Assembly: GCF_002943755.1 (NCBI RefSeq)
Contig: NZ_MQUB01000001.1
Coordinates: forward strand, 2,282,501-2,346,500
Reading direction: 5' to 3'
Source of the DNA: Aureitalea marina
GTDB lineage: Bacteria > Bacteroidota > Bacteroidia > Flavobacteriales > Flavobacteriaceae
Length of the DNA stretch: 64,000 nt
A program made the translations under genes and the position numbers. This document shows positions 1-9,261 of the stretch, piece by piece. Under the pieces are notes generated by a model, which worked only from the letters and a program-made list of their open reading frames with translations, did not search any database and was not told the origin of the DNA. Position 1 is the stretch's first letter. Each line of letters opens with the position of its first letter.

Positions 1-672
1 GTACTGCCCTATTTCGGTTGGGCAAGACAGGACAGAAAAGACAAACCCAGGGTACCTATTGCAGCTAAATTAGTGGCTAAAATGTTGGAAACAGCTGGTG
101 CCACACGGATAATTACCATGGACCTGCATGCTGATCAGATTCAAGGTTTCTTTGAAAAACCAGTTGACCACTTATTTGGGTCTACTATCTTCCTACCCTA
201 TCTGAAAAACCTGAATTTGGACAACCTGACCATAGCCTCACCAGACATGGGAGGATCCAAGCGAGCATATGCCTATTCCAAAGCCATGGCAAGCGACGTA
301 GTGATCTGCTACAAACAGCGAGCTAAGGCCAATGTGATCTCCCATATGGAGTTGATCGGGGACGTCAGCGGTAAGAATGTTGTCTTGGTGGACGACATGG
401 TAGACACGGCGGGCACACTGACCAAGGCGGCCGATCTTATGATGGAAAGAGGAGCGCTTAGCGTAAGGGCTATTTGTACTCACCCCATACTTTCTGGCAA
501 CGCCTATGAGAAGCTGGAAAATTCGAAATTGGAAGAATTGATCGTTACAGATTCCATTCCGGCTAGTCAAAGCCATCCCAAACTAAAGGTGTTGAGCTGT
601 GCCGATCTCTTTGCCGATGTGATGAGAAGGGTAAATGAGAACCACTCTATTTCCTCTAAATTTCTGATGTAA
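1..672 (+). CDS. prs: Ribose-phosphate pyrophosphokinase (PRPP synthetase), 5' end cut by window
   Basis: Makes 5-phosphoribosyl-1-pyrophosphate from ribose 5-phosphate and ATP, the precursor for nucleotides, histidine and tryptophan. The frame is open from base 1, so the first 24 codons visible (VLPYFGWARQDRK...) lie upstream of the first in-window start codon, and the N-terminal third of the protein is outside the window. The catalytic flexible loop (ARQDRK) and the PRPP-binding loop VDDMVDTAGT (about 388-417) are both intact, as is the MDLHADQIQGFF stretch typical of the family. It ends at TAA 670-672. Next gene is rplY, 121 bases on, in the order common in flavobacteria. Identification is secure; only the N-terminus is missing. 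Confidence 0.97.
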   Translation, partial: VLPYFGWARQDRKDKPRVPIAAKLVAKMLETAGATRIITMDLHADQIQGFFEKPVDHLFGSTIFLPYLKNLNLDNLTIASPDMGGSKRAYAYSKAMASDVVICYKQRAKANVISHMELIGDVSGKNVVLVDDMVDTAGTLTKAADLMMERGALSVRAICTHPILSGNAYEKLENSKLEELIVTDSIPASQSHPKLKVLSCADLFADVMRRVNENHSISSKFLM

Positions 673-744
673 ACCCAGAGTCTACAAGGAATTCCGGTAT
701 TTAAAAAACTTTATAAACCTTTCGGTTAGCTGCAAAAAAAATTG

Positions 745-752
745 CACCTTTG
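745..752 (+). promoter_or_regulatory. Candidate -7 promoter element for rplY
   Basis: CACCTTTG resembles the Bacteroidota -7 box TAnnTTTG and sits about 40 bases before the rplY start. The same GCACCTTTGCA core occurs before the CoA-transferase gene (49851-49858). No clear TTTG -33 box is seen at 19-21 bases upstream, so this is weak. Confidence 0.35.
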
Positions 753-793
753 CAGCCGCTTAATGTTTAAGCGCTTTAATTCAAATAATTACG

Positions 794-1456
794 ATGAAAT
801 CGATTACAATTAACGGATCTCAAAGAGAAAGCGTGGGCAAGGTTGCGACCAAGGCCTTACGTAATGCTGGGAAGGTTCCTTGTGTTGTCTATGGAGGCGA
901 TGCACCGATCCACTTTTCGGCAGATGAGCTGGCGTTCAAGGACCTGGTGTACACTCCAAACGTGCACACGGTTGTGATCGCCTTAGAGGACGGTACTTCT
1001 GTGCCATGTGTCCTTCAAGACATTCAATTTCACCCGGTAACTGACCGCATCCTGCACGTAGATTTTTACCAGATCTTCGACGATAAGGAGGTAACCATGT
1101 ACATTCCTGTTAAACTGAACGGGAACGCTAAAGGGGTACGAAACGGAGGTGTTCTTCGTATCGTTAACCGTAAACTGCGAGTTAAGGCTCTTCCAGGTGA
1201 CCTGCCTGATTTTATTGAGGCTGATATCACCAAAATGAAGATTGGAAGCAAGATGTACATCACCGCTGTAGATCAAGATAAATTCACCATCATGCACCCT
1301 GACAACACGGTTATTTGTCAAGTGAGAACCTCCCGAACAGCTATTGCTGAAGAAGAAGAGGAAGAAGAAGGTGAAGAAGGAGCAGAAGGAGCAGAAGGAG
1401 CAGAAGGTGCTGAGGCGCCAGCCGAGGCTGCAGCCGAAGCCCCTGCCGACGAATAG
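794..1456 (+). CDS. rplY: 50S ribosomal protein L25 / general stress protein Ctc
   Basis: A 5S rRNA-binding protein of the large ribosomal subunit, of the long two-domain (CTC/TL5) type at 220 residues. The N-terminal part ([20 protein letters not shown]) and the [12 protein letters not shown] segment are typical of the L25 beta-barrel; the second domain follows to about residue 180. The C-terminal 40 residues are a very acidic, low-complexity Glu/Gly/Ala tail, common in Bacteroidota L25 but variable in length. The tail is encoded by tandem 9-base repeats. A strong terminator follows directly. It lies between prs and pth, which is a widespread arrangement. Confidence 0.96.
   Translation: MKSITINGSQRESVGKVATKALRNAGKVPCVVYGGDAPIHFSADELAFKDLVYTPNVHTVVIALEDGTSVPCVLQDIQFHPVTDRILHVDFYQIFDDKEVTMYIPVKLNGNAKGVRNGGVLRIVNRKLRVKALPGDLPDFIEADITKMKIGSKMYITAVDQDKFTIMHPDNTVICQVRTSRTAIAEEEEEEEGEEGAEGAEGAEGAEAPAEAAAEAPADE
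1379..1414 (+). repeat. 9-bp tandem repeat in the acidic tail of rplY
   Basis: Three exact copies of GGAGCAGAA (1379-1387, 1388-1396, 1397-1405) followed by a degenerate fourth, GGTGCTGAG. Each unit encodes Gly-Ala-Glu, so copy-number changes keep the frame. Confidence 0.9.
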
Positions 1457-1483
1457 AACAACAACACATCTGGTGTTTGAAAA

Positions 1484-1511
1484 GCATCCCGCTAATCGGG
1501 ATGCTTTTTTT
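1484..1511 (+). terminator. Rho-independent terminator after rplY
   Basis: Perfect 8-bp stem GCATCCCG / CGGGATGC with a 5-base loop CTAAT, followed by a run of seven T. It starts 27 bases after the rplY stop. Confidence 0.92.
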
Positions 1512-1537
1512 ATTTTTACTATTGAAACCCAAAGGAA

Positions 1538-2167
1538 ATGCTGTCCTTCATCAAATCGTTATTCTCCGGTGATCAACAGGTCAGCACTAATCCTGACCCT
1601 ATGAAGAAATTCCTGATCGCAGGCCTAGGCAATATCGGCCCCAAATACCACGATACACGTCACAATATAGGATTCAGTATTTTGGATCATCTGGCAAGCG
1701 AAAATGATCTCACCTGGGAGACGCGTAAGCTCGGAGATCTAACCGTATACAAGAAAAAAGGTCGCAGTTTTATTCTGCTAAAGCCCAGCACCTTTATGAA
1801 TTTAAGTGGCAAAGCCATCAAATACTGGATGACCAAAGAGAAAATTCCAGCCGAAAACCTACTCGTAGTGACAGACGATCTCAATTTACCTTTTGGGACC
1901 TTACGGATCAAAAAGAAGGGAAGCGATGGAGGTCATAACGGCCTAAAGGATATCCAACAACAATTACAAACGACCCAATACAATCGATTTAGGTTTGGAA
2001 TTAGCTCGGATTTTGGTCAAGGGCAACAGGTCAATTATGTACTTGGAAAATGGTCGGACGAAGAAAGGGAACAGTTGCCGGAGCGACTCCATAAAAGCGT
2101 ACAGGCCATCGAATCTTTTGGCCTGGCCGGAATTACAGAAACCATGAATCAATTCAACGGCAAATAG
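1538..2167 (+). CDS. pth: Peptidyl-tRNA hydrolase
   Basis: Recycles tRNA by cutting the ester bond of peptidyl-tRNA released from stalled ribosomes. The core begins at MKKFLIAGLGNIG (residue 22 on) and carries the catalytic histidine in HDTRHNIGF and the conserved DDLNLPFGTLRIKKKGSDGGHNGLKDI region. The 209-residue length includes an N-terminal extension (MLSFIKSLFSGDQQ...) of about 21 residues often seen in flavobacterial homologues; a shorter start at 1601 is possible. It is preceded by the rplY terminator and followed by ribF after one base, so pth and ribF are probably co-transcribed. Confidence 0.95.
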   Translation: MLSFIKSLFSGDQQVSTNPDPMKKFLIAGLGNIGPKYHDTRHNIGFSILDHLASENDLTWETRKLGDLTVYKKKGRSFILLKPSTFMNLSGKAIKYWMTKEKIPAENLLVVTDDLNLPFGTLRIKKKGSDGGHNGLKDIQQQLQTTQYNRFRFGISSDFGQGQQVNYVLGKWSDEEREQLPERLHKSVQAIESFGLAGITETMNQFNGK

Positions 2168-2168
2168 C

Positions 2169-3104
2169 GTGAAGCAGTATTCGTCGGCCAAAGAATATAA
2201 GAACGATACGGGTTGTGTGCTGACCATTGGGACATTTGACGGTGTTCACATTGGCCACCAGACCATTTTGAAAAGAGTAATAGATACTGCTCGCGAAGCT
2301 GGTTTGGATTCTGCCTTACTTACCTTTTTTCCTCATCCCAGGATGGTTTTACAAAAAGAAAGCGACATCCGTTTGCTCAGTACGCTGGAAGAGAAAAAGA
2401 AGCAGTTGCAAGCACTTGGGCTTGATCACCTGATCATTCAACCCTTTACAAAAGAATTTTCCAGACTGGATGCAGAAGAATACGTAACCGATATCCTTGT
2501 TGGACAATTAAATGCAGCTAAGATCATCATTGGGTATGACCACCGTTTTGGCAAACAGCGAGGAGCGGATATTGAGGATCTAAAACGATATGGCGATCAA
2601 CTTGGATTTGAGGTCATAGAGATCGATGCCCAGGAAATAGAGGACGTGGCCGTCAGCTCTACCAAAGTGCGAAATGCCCTGCTGGCCGGTGATATGGAAA
2701 CTGCCAACAACTATCTGGGCTACAATTATCCAATACGGGGAGAGGTTGTTCGTGGAAAGGGCCTCGGAGGTCCACAACTGAACTATCCAACGGCTAATCT
2801 TCATGTAGCAGAGAGCTACAAACTTATACCCGCCAAAGGCGTATATATCGTGAAGTCCCGATTAAAGGGAAAGACTGTCTACGGTATTACAAATATAGGC
2901 ACTAACCCCACCGTTGGAGGCCAGGATCTGTCTATCGAAACGCATTTCCTGGATATAGAAGCAGATCTTTACGGAAGTGAGCTCAAGCTAGCGTTCCTGC
3001 ATTATATCAGGCAGGAAGAAACCTTTGCTGATCTCGGGCAATTGAAAGCGGCGATCAGAGCGGACGAGGAATATGCCAGGAAATACCTAAGCACCCATGG
3101 ATAG
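2169..3104 (+). CDS. ribF: Bifunctional riboflavin kinase / FAD synthetase
   Basis: Converts riboflavin to FMN and then FAD. The N-terminal nucleotidyltransferase domain shows TIGTFDGVHIGHQ (residues about 19-31), with the HxGH motif; the ISSTxxR-type site appears as VSSTKVRNAL near residue 163; the C-terminal kinase domain has GLGGPQLNYPTANL (about 199-212). Length of 311 is normal. The start is GTG, one base after the pth stop, since no in-frame ATG lies early enough. The 3' end overlaps the next gene by 8 bases. Confidence 0.95.
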   Translation: MKQYSSAKEYKNDTGCVLTIGTFDGVHIGHQTILKRVIDTAREAGLDSALLTFFPHPRMVLQKESDIRLLSTLEEKKKQLQALGLDHLIIQPFTKEFSRLDAEEYVTDILVGQLNAAKIIIGYDHRFGKQRGADIEDLKRYGDQLGFEVIEIDAQEIEDVAVSSTKVRNALLAGDMETANNYLGYNYPIRGEVVRGKGLGGPQLNYPTANLHVAESYKLIPAKGVYIVKSRLKGKTVYGITNIGTNPTVGGQDLSIETHFLDIEADLYGSELKLAFLHYIRQEETFADLGQLKAAIRADEEYARKYLSTHG

Positions 3105-4455
3105 GTTACTTTTTAAGCAGGTAGACAGTGTTGGGTTGGTCCTCTGGCGAATAGCATTTGGACTCTTGATCGCGACCGAAGGTTTTGGTGCAATCGCTAC
3201 CGGATGGGTCAAGCGGGTTATGATCGAACCTCAATTCACCTTTAATTTTATTGGCTTTGAATTCCTACAGCCCTTACCTGGAAACGGGATGTATTTCTAT
3301 TTCGCCTTGATGGGAGTTTTCGGATTGTTGGTCATGGTAGGATACAAATACCGGTTCAGCATGCTGATGTATGCTCTTATGTGGTCTGGTGTATACCTCA
3401 TGCAGAAGACCTCCTACAACAACCACTATTACCTGATGATGTTGTTGTGTTGGTTAATGGTCCTTTTACCGGCAAACAGATATGCCTCCCTGGATAGTAA
3501 GCTAAATCCGGAGATCAAAAGTCTTTCGGTTCCCAGATGGGCCTACGTGATTCCAATTGCCTTGATCTGGATCGTGTATACCTATGCCAGTATCGCCAAG
3601 ATATACCCTGACTGGCTGGACGGAACAACCACCAGGTTATTTATGCAGGCCAAGCAAAACTATAAGGTGATCGGACCTCTACTACAAAAGGAGTGGTTGC
3701 ATCACGCCATGGCCTATGTGGGTATCTTCTTTGATCTTTTGATCGTACCCATGCTTCTATGGAAAAGAACCCGAATGTTGGGGTTTGTACTCTCTCTGGT
3801 GTTCCACTTGTTCAATTCTGTGGTATTTCGGATCGGAATCTTCCCCTATATGTCCATAGCATTTTCGTTCTTCTTCTTTAGTTCCGAAACACTGATCAAG
3901 AGATTTATGCCGAAAAAACCCTTATACCAAGGATTTGAGATCAAAGTCCCATCATACAAACCGCTACTGGTCTGGGGGTTTGGCATCTTTATGCTTGTCA
4001 TGGTCGCTCTTCCATTAAGGCATTGGTTCTTTCAGGATCATGTGCTGTGGAATGAAGAAGGGCATCGGCTAGCCTGGAGAATGATGTTGCGTACTCGCAA
4101 CGGCCAACTGATATATTATGTGATCGATAAAGAAAGTGGTCAACGAACGGTATTTCAGCACGAAGAACTCTTGACCAAAAAACAACGACGTTCCATGCGA
4201 ACCAAGCCGGATATGATCTGGCAACTGGCTCAGCGCATACACGAAATCGAGCTTCAGGGTGGGCGTGATGTGGAAGTCAAAGTTATCTCCCGGGTGAAAG
4301 TGAATGACAGAAAGTACTATGATTTCATTGACCCTGAGATTGACCTGGCGGCTGTTCCCTGGGAACATTTTAGTCATAGTGATTGGGTACTGCCTTCACC
4401 GGAAGGATTCATGGACAGGCCAGAAAAGAGGGAATCAAAAAAAGGATCCGAATAA
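3097..4455 (+). CDS. HTTM-domain membrane protein, vitamin K-dependent gamma-carboxylase homologue
   Basis: A multi-pass membrane protein of 452 residues. At least six hydrophobic segments fill residues 10-320. The conserved core segments of the HTTM/VKGC family are visible: YASIAKIYPDWLDG (about 165-178), FHLFNSVVFRIGIFPYMSIAF (about 245-265) and WRMMLRTRNG (about 326-335) before a soluble C-terminal domain with HFSHSDW. The human enzyme carboxylates glutamate, but bacterial homologues are mostly uncharacterised, so no reaction is assigned. It overlaps ribF by 8 bases and is probably translationally coupled. Its place among translation and cofactor genes gives no functional hint. Confidence 0.85.
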   Translation: MDRLLFKQVDSVGLVLWRIAFGLLIATEGFGAIATGWVKRVMIEPQFTFNFIGFEFLQPLPGNGMYFYFALMGVFGLLVMVGYKYRFSMLMYALMWSGVYLMQKTSYNNHYYLMMLLCWLMVLLPANRYASLDSKLNPEIKSLSVPRWAYVIPIALIWIVYTYASIAKIYPDWLDGTTTRLFMQAKQNYKVIGPLLQKEWLHHAMAYVGIFFDLLIVPMLLWKRTRMLGFVLSLVFHLFNSVVFRIGIFPYMSIAFSFFFFSSETLIKRFMPKKPLYQGFEIKVPSYKPLLVWGFGIFMLVMVALPLRHWFFQDHVLWNEEGHRLAWRMMLRTRNGQLIYYVIDKESGQRTVFQHEELLTKKQRRSMRTKPDMIWQLAQRIHEIELQGGRDVEVKVISRVKVNDRKYYDFIDPEIDLAAVPWEHFSHSDWVLPSPEGFMDRPEKRESKKGSE

Positions 4456-4475
4456 TCATTTAAGGGCTCATTATC

Positions 4476-4506
4476 TTTGATAAGGTGCCGGGGCTGCTTA
4501 ACTTTG
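4476..4506 (+). promoter_or_regulatory. Bacteroidota-type promoter for serS
   Basis: TTTG (4476-4479), a 19-base spacer and TAACTTTG (4499-4506) match the -33/-7 consensus TTTG-N19-21-TAnnTTTG exactly. The serS start codon is 19 bases downstream. This is the clearest promoter in the window and supports the phylum assignment. Confidence 0.75.
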
Positions 4507-4525
4507 TGCCCTTAAACTGCTTGGT

Positions 4526-5797
4526 ATGTTACAGGTACACCAAATCCGCGAAAAAAAGGATGAATTCTTAGCTGCATTGGCCAAAAGAGGTATGGATGCT
4601 AAAGAAGAGCTAGAGCTAATTCTTAAGACCGATGAAAAAAGGCGATCTACCCAGGCAGAGCTGGATGAAACCCTTGCGAAATTGAACAAATTCTCCAAAG
4701 AGATCGGACAATTGTTCAAATCGGGTCAGGCGGAATTGGCCAACGAAATGAAAGAGCAAACCACTGCTCTGAAGGAAGCATCCAAAGAACTTCAAAACAC
4801 CTTGGGTGATGCCTCTAAAGAGTTGGAGGAATTGCTTTATGGCATACCGAATATTCCCTACGAACTTGTTCCAACTGGAAGTAACGAAGAGGATAACGAA
4901 GAGATATTCCGGGAAGGAGACATCCCACAACTGGAAGATAATGCTCTACCTCATTGGGAACTTGCGAAAAAATACGATCTCATCGATTTCGAGCTTGGGG
5001 TGAAGGTGACCGGAGCCGGTTTTCCCGTCTACAAAGGAAAAGGAGCCCGTCTGCAACGTGCTTTGATCAGTTATTTCCTGAATAAGAACACTAGTGCGGG
5101 ATATACAGAGTATCAAGTTCCTCATCTGGTTAATGAGGCCTCAGGATATGGTACGGGTCAACTTCCGGACAAGGAAGGGCAGATGTATCATGTGACCAAT
5201 GAGGATCTATACCTTATCCCAACCGCGGAAGTACCCGTGACTAATTTGTTTCGAGGAGACTTACTCAACCATACCGATCTACCTATTCTATGTACTGGGT
5301 ATACCCCATGTTTCCGGAGAGAAGCCGGGAGTTATGGTGCCCATGTCCGAGGCCTGAACAGATTGCATCAATTTGACAAGGTCGAAATAGTTCGGCTGGA
5401 AGAAGCCCAAAACAGCTATGCAGCACTGGATGGAATGGTAGATCATGTAAAGGAGATCCTCAGGGAACTTAAATTGCCTTATCGTATTCTTCGCCTCTGT
5501 GGAGGAGATCTGGGATTTGCTGCAGCTATGACCTACGATTTCGAAGTGTTTTCTACGGCCCAGGATCGCTGGTTGGAGATCTCTTCAGTTTCCAATTTTG
5601 AGACCTTCCAGTCCAATCGCCTGAAACTACGATACAAGGATGCAGATGGAAAAAAACAACTGGTTCACACCTTGAACGGGAGTTCCCTGGCATTACCTCG
5701 TGTTTTGGCCGGAATCTTAGAAAATTACCAGGATGCCGATGGTATAAAAATTCCCGAAGTCCTGGTACCCTATTGCGGCTTCGATCGGATCGACTAA
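4526..5797 (+). CDS. serS: Seryl-tRNA synthetase
   Basis: Class II synthetase that charges tRNA-Ser. The first roughly 105 residues form the long antiparallel coiled-coil tRNA-binding arm (charged, heptad-rich, ending ELLYGIPNIPYELVP). The catalytic domain has motif 2 as TPCFRREAGSYGAHVRGLNR and motif 3 around NGSSLALPRVLAGILENYQ near the C-terminus. Length of 423 is standard. It has its own promoter just upstream. A small hairpin overlaps its stop codon. Confidence 0.97.
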   Translation: MLQVHQIREKKDEFLAALAKRGMDAKEELELILKTDEKRRSTQAELDETLAKLNKFSKEIGQLFKSGQAELANEMKEQTTALKEASKELQNTLGDASKELEELLYGIPNIPYELVPTGSNEEDNEEIFREGDIPQLEDNALPHWELAKKYDLIDFELGVKVTGAGFPVYKGKGARLQRALISYFLNKNTSAGYTEYQVPHLVNEASGYGTGQLPDKEGQMYHVTNEDLYLIPTAEVPVTNLFRGDLLNHTDLPILCTGYTPCFRREAGSYGAHVRGLNRLHQFDKVEIVRLEEAQNSYAALDGMVDHVKEILRELKLPYRILRLCGGDLGFAAAMTYDFEVFSTAQDRWLEISSVSNFETFQSNRLKLRYKDADGKKQLVHTLNGSSLALPRVLAGILENYQDADGIKIPEVLVPYCGFDRID

Positions 5798-5829
5798 GGC
5801 GATTCGCCTTGCTTCTTTTGGCCTTTTTT
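5796..5829 (+). terminator. Possible terminator at the serS stop
   Basis: AAGGCG (5796-5801), loop ATT, CGCCTT (5805-5810), then a T-rich stretch ending in seven T at about 5823-5829. The T-run is separated from the stem, so termination is uncertain. Confidence 0.4.
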
Positions 5830-5856
5830 TAAGATATCAATTGGTATCTTTATTCC

Positions 5857-7647
5857 GTGAGGTGTAAACTGATATACGGTATTCTTCTTGGGTTATTCCT
5901 GACTTTTCCCGCTCTGGCGCAAAGTGATGCCTTGGCTAAGAATTATTTCGAACAAGGACAGTTTGAAAAGGCCGGCACACTCTATGAAAAATTACTTAGG
6001 CAAAATCCGAATCGCTTGGATTTTCTGCTCTCATTGGTAGAGACCTATCAACAATTGGAAGAGTTTGAGAAAGCCGAACTTCTGCTGAAAAAAAGACTGG
6101 CCGGACGGGGTTTGATTCCACAGCTCTATGTAGACCTGGGCTATAATTATGCCCTTCAGGACCAGGATAGCCTGGCCAATGAAAATTACGACCAGGCCTA
6201 CAGCTATGTGGAGCAGCGACCAAACTATGCATACAACATTGGGAAGGCATTTCAGGAATACAGCCTATTGGACCGGGCAGCGCAGGTTTACGAGCGAGCA
6301 ATGCAGCTTGACCCTGAACGGGATTTTAACCCACAATTGGCTAGAATTTATGGGGAACAGGGCAAAATGGAACTGATGTTCGAGAAATACCTGGACCTGA
6401 TGAATACCAACCCGGCCTACAGAGCCGTGGCTCAGCGAAACTTTAGCGCCTATGTGAGCGACGACCCAAATTCAGAGGCCAACACTTTGCTTAGAAAAGC
6501 GCTTTTGGGTCGCATTCAAAAGCAGCCTGAGCCCATGTACAACAAGATGCTGAGCTGGCTGTTTATCCAGCAAAATCAATTTGACAAGGCATTTACACAG
6601 GAAAAAGCGGTTTTTAGAAGAGACCCTGAGAATCTGGAAGGAATAATTGACCTGGTTCTGATCACCATGGAAGCAGAGGCCTATGAGCAGGCTGAGCAAA
6701 TGGTCCAATTTCTTATTGACAATGCCACGTCCTTAGAGCTCAGATTAGAAGCTCAGCGCTATGCCATGGATGTCAAACTAAGACAGGCAACCGAAGCCGA
6801 TTATCCCGAGATCGAATCTGAGTTTAAAAAGTTACTTCAGGAATATGGTGACGGCCCCAGGACCTTTGGAATCCAGATGGCCTATTACGAGTTCGTGGCG
6901 TATCAACTGGAACAAGAAGATAGGGCAATTGGGGGACTGAAGAGTTTGATCGGACAACAATTGACCAACTATCAAAAAGGTAGGGCCAAGCTTTTACTTG
7001 CCGATGTTTTGGTCTTTGGTGAGAAATTCAATGAGGCCTTGATCTACTATTCACAGGTACAACGTGGGCTGAAGAACGATATCCTGGCCCAGGAAGCCAG
7101 CTACAAGGTGGCTAAAACCAGCTATTACAAAGGGGATTTTGAGTGGGCACAGATCCAGCTGGATGTGCTGAAGAAATCTGCCTCCCAGCTGATCGCCAAT
7201 GATGCGATGGAACTCAGCTTGATGATACGAGACAATAGCCTGGAAGATTCTACCCAGACCGCCTTGAAAAAGTATGCACGAGCCGATCTTTTGGCTTTGC
7301 AGAACAAATACCCGGAAAGTGTTAGTATCCTTAAAGGCATATTGAACGACCATCAAGATGAAGCCATATTGGACGAATGCCTGTTAAAATTGGGGCAGAT
7401 CTACGAGGAAACTGCCGAATTGGATAAGGCTGAGGCAGTTTATCTCCAGCTGATCGAACAATTTGGAGAGGATATCTTAAGTGATGATGCGCATTACAGC
7501 TTGGGCCGTTTGTATGAAGAGAAGTTGCTTTTACCAGAAAAAGCTAAGGAACAATATCAGGTACTGATCTTTGAACATGAGGACAGTATCTATTTTGTCG
7601 ATGCCCGTAAACGGTTCCGGCGCCTACGCGGGGACGAGATCAACTAA
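5857..7647 (+). CDS. Secreted TPR-repeat protein
   Basis: A 596-residue protein with a clear signal peptide (MRCKLIYGILLGLFLTFPALAQ) followed by tetratricopeptide repeats over almost its whole length. Repeats are evident at residues 25-110 (KNYFEQGQFEKAGTLYEKLL; ETYQQLEEFEKAELLLKK), 130-160 (GKAFQEYSLLDRAAQVYERA) and again near the C-terminus (LGQIYEETAELDKAEAVYLQL). Such proteins scaffold periplasmic assemblies in Bacteroidota; the specific partner is unknown. The start is GTG, chosen because it gives the complete signal peptide. It follows serS and is 20 bases from the DUF4286 gene, likely one transcript. Confidence 0.88.
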   Translation: MRCKLIYGILLGLFLTFPALAQSDALAKNYFEQGQFEKAGTLYEKLLRQNPNRLDFLLSLVETYQQLEEFEKAELLLKKRLAGRGLIPQLYVDLGYNYALQDQDSLANENYDQAYSYVEQRPNYAYNIGKAFQEYSLLDRAAQVYERAMQLDPERDFNPQLARIYGEQGKMELMFEKYLDLMNTNPAYRAVAQRNFSAYVSDDPNSEANTLLRKALLGRIQKQPEPMYNKMLSWLFIQQNQFDKAFTQEKAVFRRDPENLEGIIDLVLITMEAEAYEQAEQMVQFLIDNATSLELRLEAQRYAMDVKLRQATEADYPEIESEFKKLLQEYGDGPRTFGIQMAYYEFVAYQLEQEDRAIGGLKSLIGQQLTNYQKGRAKLLLADVLVFGEKFNEALIYYSQVQRGLKNDILAQEASYKVAKTSYYKGDFEWAQIQLDVLKKSASQLIANDAMELSLMIRDNSLEDSTQTALKKYARADLLALQNKYPESVSILKGILNDHQDEAILDECLLKLGQIYEETAELDKAEAVYLQLIEQFGEDILSDDAHYSLGRLYEEKLLLPEKAKEQYQVLIFEHEDSIYFVDARKRFRRLRGDEIN

Positions 7648-7667
7648 ATTCACCAAAGAGCACCTCC

Positions 7668-7976
7668 ATGTATATCTACAATGTGACCATCAATATCGAC
7701 GAGTCTATTCAACAGCAATGGTTAGATTGGATGTGTGGAGAGCACATTCCGGACATGCTTGCAACGGGAAAGTTCAGTTCGGCCCTGATGTCTCGGGTTA
7801 TGGTCGAAGAAGAAATGGGTGGAATTACCTATTCGATACAATACCGAACTCAGTCCTATGATATGTTACAAGCCTATTACAAGGAGGATGCACAACGTCT
7901 GCGATCACAAAGCGATCGATTCAAAGGAAAATTTGTAGCCTTTCGAACGGAGTTAGAAGTTATTGACGAACAGTAA
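7668..7976 (+). CDS. DUF4286 family protein
   Basis: A 102-residue cytoplasmic protein beginning MYIYNVTINIDESI and containing WMCGEHIPDMLATGKF, which are typical of the small DUF4286 family widely kept next to a TPR gene and rsmA in flavobacteria. The pattern of beta strands and one conserved His (EHIPDM) resembles ferredoxin-like dimeric barrels, but no activity is known. It lies 20 bases after the TPR gene and converges with the PD40 gene (13-base gap). Confidence 0.8.
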   Translation: MYIYNVTINIDESIQQQWLDWMCGEHIPDMLATGKFSSALMSRVMVEEEMGGITYSIQYRTQSYDMLQAYYKEDAQRLRSQSDRFKGKFVAFRTELEVIDEQ

Positions 7977-7989
7977 ATTAGGAATAGGG

Positions 7990-9222
7990 TTAATCTTGCT
8001 TCAGACTAACATCTACCTGGAACTTCTCGGTTACATTATCCGAATTGAAGATCGTTACCCCGTTCTGATATCCGTCTATTTCGGCGATCACGGTGTAAAA
8101 TTCAAATGAACTGATCGGTAATGTATAGGCTCCATTAGCGTCCGAGGTGGTCTCTGCAACCTCGTAGCCTTCTGTATCAATTAACCGAATCCGAGCCCCA
8201 GCCAATACCTCACCAGTGTCAAAATTCATGGCTTTACCGGCAACGACCTGATTCAGCTTCACAAATTCGGTGATCTTGTATATGTCGTATCCACCCAATG
8301 CACCTTCACGGTTGGATGTGATGTAGGCATCCTTTTTGGTTGCTGGAACAAAAGCGATCTCGTCAAATTTCGTATTGATGGTATTCCCCAGGTTGATCAC
8401 CAACTTAAATCCATCGGGGGATCTTCTGCTTTTATAGGCATCATATCCACCGATCGCTCCGTGACCATTAGAAGAAAAATACATAAACTTATCGTCTACG
8501 GAAGTATGTGGGAATTTCTCATCTGCTTCAGAGTTGATATCTCCAGGTACAGGCTGTACCGGACCATAAGTCCCATCCTCATTTAGCGTAACCATATAGA
8601 TATCGTACCCTCCTTTAGATTCGGGCATATTGGAGGAGAAGTAAAGCGTCTTCCCATCCGGTGCCAAATGTGGTGTCTCTACAGAATAACTTTCGCTATT
8701 GAAAGGAAGTGGAGTGATGTTCTCCCACTTACCCAATTTCTGTGGAGACATATCCGCACGATACAATTGCATCACACCGCTATTACCTTCTACGCCTTTG
8801 GTAAAGAATACCGTAGTACCGCTCTTATCAAACGTCAGACTCCCCAAGCTCTCGTTCTTATTCAGAATACGGGAAAACAGTAGGGGTCGATCCAGGTTCC
8901 AATCTCCGGTAACATCACTACAAAAAAGTTTGGTAAAGGGTTCGTTAGTCCGTGGATCCTTCTTACCCAAGGCCCCGATTTTACGGGAAGAATAAGTGAT
9001 GAACTTGCCTCTGTAAAAACAGACACCTATCTCTGAGTATTCAGAATTGATACCAGTAGTAAATGATTCAAAATTGAAGCCGTTATCACCATAATCCTGG
9101 GGACTCTTTACGGTATCGGAAATAGTGAAGTTTATGTGCTCGTCTATTACTGAATATGATGCCTGAGCCATAGCATTTGTGGTAAGGGCCACAAATAATG
9201 CAGTCGAAAAAATCCTTTTCAT
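7990..9222 (-). CDS. Secreted PD40 beta-propeller protein with CarboxypepD_reg-like C-terminal domain
   Basis: A 410-residue exported protein. The start is taken at 9222 (MKRIFSTALFVALTTNAMAQ), which gives a good signal peptide; an upstream in-frame ATG at 9264 lies in the promoter. PD40/TolB-like blades are visible as PHLAPDGKTLYFSSN, FPHTSVDDKFMYFSSNGHG and YITSNREGALGGYDIY. The last about 95 residues form a carboxypeptidase-regulatory-like beta sandwich (GKAMNFDTGEVLAGARIRLID...SDANGAYTLP). It looks like the propeller and CRD parts of PorE/OmpA-type proteins but lacks both TPR and OmpA peptidoglycan-binding domains, so it is probably a surface or periplasmic binding protein. Confidence 0.85.
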   Translation of the reverse strand: MKRIFSTALFVALTTNAMAQASYSVIDEHINFTISDTVKSPQDYGDNGFNFESFTTGINSEYSEIGVCFYRGKFITYSSRKIGALGKKDPRTNEPFTKLFCSDVTGDWNLDRPLLFSRILNKNESLGSLTFDKSGTTVFFTKGVEGNSGVMQLYRADMSPQKLGKWENITPLPFNSESYSVETPHLAPDGKTLYFSSNMPESKGGYDIYMVTLNEDGTYGPVQPVPGDINSEADEKFPHTSVDDKFMYFSSNGHGAIGGYDAYKSRRSPDGFKLVINLGNTINTKFDEIAFVPATKKDAYITSNREGALGGYDIYKITEFVKLNQVVAGKAMNFDTGEVLAGARIRLIDTEGYEVAETTSDANGAYTLPISSFEFYTVIAEIDGYQNGVTIFNSDNVTEKFQVDVSLKQD

Positions 9223-9261
9223 GGTCCGAGAGTTGTGAGGTTCTACGAATACGATTCCTAA

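Noticed and set aside
1341-1604. Lys/Glu- and Leu-rich ORFs on both strands over the rplY tail
   Set aside because: They are low-complexity shadows of the repetitive Glu/Ala tail and terminator and have no family features.
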